Assembly (NCBI GenBank): GCA_023433855.1
Contig: JAEYTV010000304.1
Span: forward strand, 1-8,216
DNA: 8,216 nucleotides
Source: Pseudomonadota bacterium
GTDB lineage: Bacteria > Pseudomonadota > Alphaproteobacteria > Rhizobiales > Rhizobiaceae
Reading direction: 5' to 3'
Shown: one piece after another, positions 6,972 to 8,216 of the stretch
Layout: every line of letters begins with the position of its first letter
Numbering within the stretch: the first letter of the stretch is position 1
Notes under the pieces: model-generated
Seen by the model: only the letters and a program-made list of their open reading frames with translations
The model's database searches: none
Told to the model about the DNA's origin: nothing
Position numbers and translations under genes: made by a program

Positions 6972-7005
6972 CTAGCCCTACGGCTGAGTTGATGATGAGG
7001 GCTAG
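6972..7005. repeat. 8-bp inverted repeat with 18-nt loop
   Basis: CTAGCCCT (6972-6979) and AGGGCTAG (6998-7005) are exact reverse complements, eight nt after the palindrome at 6947-6963. It could fold as an RNA hairpin at the end of the sulfatase transcript, but no T-tract follows. A third, weaker repeat (GCAAGT 7031-7036, ACTTGC 7044-7049) lies just beyond. Confidence 0.5.
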
Positions 7006-7354
7006 CCACGCCTCGCGAATTGTCGACGCGGCAAGTGACACCTACTTGCGGGCTGAGGCGATTGACAAAAGTCCAAGGCGCCCTCGCTCCGAATTTGCTC
7101 CAACTACCTTACTCAGGGCATTTCGCCAATTGGTCTCGGTTGCAATGCAATACTGCCGGACGTCAAAGATGTCACCATTCGGCACTCAACGTACGGTATG
7201 GCAGTTTAGCGCCCATGTCGGCCGTAGAGGCGGGCATTGCGCCGTCCTAAAGCAGATATGTCCAGAGAGACCATGCTACCCCTCGAGGTTGCGCTAGTAG
7301 CGGACATTCGAGCCCAGTAGAATTGTCGTGCCTCGTATGGTGCCTACAACTAAG

Positions 7355-7385
7355 TCACCTAGAAATGACGTCATCACCCAGGTGA
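7355..7385 (-). terminator. Nested inverted repeats just after urtE
   Basis: TCACCT (7355-7360) and AGGTGA (7380-7385) flank the 10-bp palindrome ATGACGTCAT (7365-7374); both share nearly the same centre. It begins 15 nt after the urtE stop, the place for a transcript end, and could also serve the sulfatase coming from the other side. No T-tract follows, so termination is only a possibility and protein binding at the ATGACGTCAT core is another. Confidence 0.4.
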
Positions 7386-7400
7386 ACCGGGCGAAAGGCA

Positions 7401-8096
7401 TCAAACCGTCAGGTAGCGCTTCACCTCGGGCAGATCGAGATCTTCGGCCGGACCCGTGTGAACAATGAGGCCGCGGTCCATGATGTTCACCTCGTCGGCG
7501 AACTCGCGGCAGAAGTCGAGATATTGCTCGACCAGAAGGATGGCGATGCCGGCGGTGTCCCTGAGGTAGCGGATGACGCGGCCGATATCCTTGATGATCG
7601 ATGGCTGGATGCCCTCGGTCGGCTCGTCGAGTACGAGCAGTTTCGGGCGCATGACGAGTGCCCGCCCGATCGCAAGCTGTTGCTGCTGGCCGCCGGAAAG
7701 ATCGCCGCCACGCCGGCCCAGCATCTGCTTCAGAACAGGAAAAAGCTCGAACACGTGCTCCGGTACATAGCGCTCGGCGCGCTTCAGCGAGGCATAGCCG
7801 GATTCGAGATTCTCCTTCACCGACAGGAGCGGGAAGACTTCCCGCCCCTGCGGCACGAATGCGATGCCCGACCGGGCGCGATCGTACGCCGCGCTCCGGT
7901 CGAGCGCCTTCCCCTCGAAGGCTACGCTGCCCGATGTCAGCCGGTGGTGGCCGACGATCGATCTCATCAAACTTGTCTTGCCGACGCCGTTCCTGCCGAG
8001 CACGCAGGTGATCTTCGCGGCTTGCGCGGTCAGCGACACGCCGCGCAGCGCCTGCGCGGCACCGTAGTGGAGCGTGGCGTCCCTGACCTCAAGCAT
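7401..8096 (-). CDS. urtE: Urea ABC transporter ATP-binding protein UrtE
   Basis: Cytoplasmic ATPase of the five-part urea importer UrtABCDE (HAAT/LivF type). The 231 residues match the usual UrtE length. Walker A is GRNGVGKT (34-41), the Q-loop is Q83 in FVPQGRE, the signature is LSGGQQQQ (133-140) and Walker B is LLVLDEP (153-159), followed by TEGIQPSIIKDIGR, a stretch highly typical of UrtE. The H-loop position reads LLVEQYLDF, as in LivF-like proteins. HYGAAQALRGVSL and ITCVLGRNGVGKTSL also separate it from plain LivF. ATG at 8094-8096 is chosen over the longer open frame because of an AGGAG (8104-8108) with a 7-nt spacer; the upstream extension encodes only repeat-like PPPPLRRGRGG. It is probably the last gene of an operon whose urtD lies beyond the right edge. 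A generic branched-chain amino acid ATPase is the less likely alternative. Confidence 0.9.
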   Translation of the reverse strand: MLEVRDATLHYGAAQALRGVSLTAQAAKITCVLGRNGVGKTSLMRSIVGHHRLTSGSVAFEGKALDRSAAYDRARSGIAFVPQGREVFPLLSVKENLESGYASLKRAERYVPEHVFELFPVLKQMLGRRGGDLSGGQQQQLAIGRALVMRPKLLVLDEPTEGIQPSIIKDIGRVIRYLRDTAGIAILLVEQYLDFCREFADEVNIMDRGLIVHTGPAEDLDLPEVKRYLTV

Positions 8097-8103
8097 GGCG
8101 ACG

Positions 8104-8108
8104 CTCCT
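8104..8108 (-). promoter_or_regulatory. Shine-Dalgarno of urtE
   Basis: AGGAG on the minus strand, 7 nt before the ATG at 8094-8096. It decides the urtE start against an in-frame extension of 32 residues with low-complexity composition. Confidence 0.7.
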
Positions 8109-8111
8109 GGT

Positions 8112-8171
8112 CCCCCCACGCCCCCGCCGAAGCGGGGGTGGCGGACCTTCCGGAACGCCAGAGGGGGTTGG
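8112..8171. repeat. GC-rich repeat-like hairpin upstream of urtE
   Basis: CCCCCGC (8121-8127) and GCGGGGG (8132-8138) form a perfect 7-bp stem with a CGAA tetraloop, extended by a wobble and a C-G pair. The surrounding sequence, read on the minus strand, translates to PSGVPEGPPPPLRRGRGG, a string I associate with dispersed intergenic repeats misread as protein in Rhizobiales. It lies between the window edge (toward urtD) and the urtE ribosome-binding site, so it might tune urtE relative to upstream genes. Repeat status rests on memory. Confidence 0.45.
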
Positions 8172-8216
8172 TGAAACTTGCAATGACCCCAATGATGTCG
8201 CCGAGGCGAGCCTGCG

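Larger units (their letters stand above)
6899..7400. other. Gene-free region with inverted repeats and probable repeat debris
   Basis: About 500 nt between the convergent second sulfatase and urtE, visibly less GC-rich than its flanks. A plus-strand frame (6935-7297) is open but resembles no protein and has no good start. A minus-strand frame from about 7185 down to 6900 reads with only two stops (7042-7044 and 6964-6966) and might be a decayed gene. Inverted repeats occur at 6947-6963, 6972-7005, 7031-7049 and 7355-7385. Short stretches such as ATGTCACCATTCGGC (7170-7184) and AGCGGACATTCG (7300-7311) recall dispersed intergenic repeats of Rhizobiales. Confidence 0.55.

Noticed and set aside
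6899..7400. tRNA, CRISPR array or riboswitch in the large gap
   Set aside because: No cloverleaf pattern, no regularly spaced direct repeats and no conserved riboswitch core could be seen by eye.
7458..8174. Plus-strand open frame of 238 codons opposite urtE
   Set aside because: Antisense shadow; urtE on the minus strand is unmistakable.

Overview
The window looks like chromosome of an alphaproteobacterium, most likely Rhizobiales (Mesorhizobium/Bradyrhizobium-like). The reasons are the high GC content, the close match of the GuaA and UrtE sequences to what I know from that group, and short GC-rich intergenic repeats of a type common there. The genus is an inference from memory, not from a search.

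Layout from left to right. Positions 1-369 (+) hold the 3' end of guaA (GMP synthase). A convergent intergenic gap follows (370-560) with a long hairpin at 428-465. Positions 561-5324 form a tight five-gene operon on the minus strand. Read in its own direction it is: IclR-family regulator, periplasmic solute-binding protein with signal peptide, ABC ATPase, ABC permease (SsuABC/TauABC or NitT/TauT type), and a cytoplasmic FGly-type sulfatase. Three of the junctions overlap (GTGA, 10 nt, TTGA), so translation is probably coupled. Diverging from the regulator is a second, unlike FGly-type sulfatase at 5441-6898 (+). The 116-nt divergent region between them carries a perfect 8-2-8 palindrome (5334-5351) and two face-to-face TTGACA hexamers. 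After the second sulfatase come about 500 nt without a convincing gene (6899-7400) but with several perfect inverted repeats and what look like decayed repeats. The window ends with urtE (7401-8096, -), the last gene of a urea ABC importer operon, preceded by a GC-rich repeat-like hairpin.

How the genes may work together (inference): the importer brings a small organosulfate ester into the cytoplasm, where two sulfatases without signal peptides remove sulfate. The IclR-type regulator, first gene of the operon, would sense the substrate or a product and control both arms from the shared divergent region. The substrate cannot be read from the sequence. No formylglycine-generating enzyme is in the window, so sulfatase maturation must be encoded elsewhere. 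The 3' end of guaA is a known integration hotspot for genomic islands, so the sulfatase/ABC cluster may be accessory DNA, but no integrase or second attachment-site copy is visible here.
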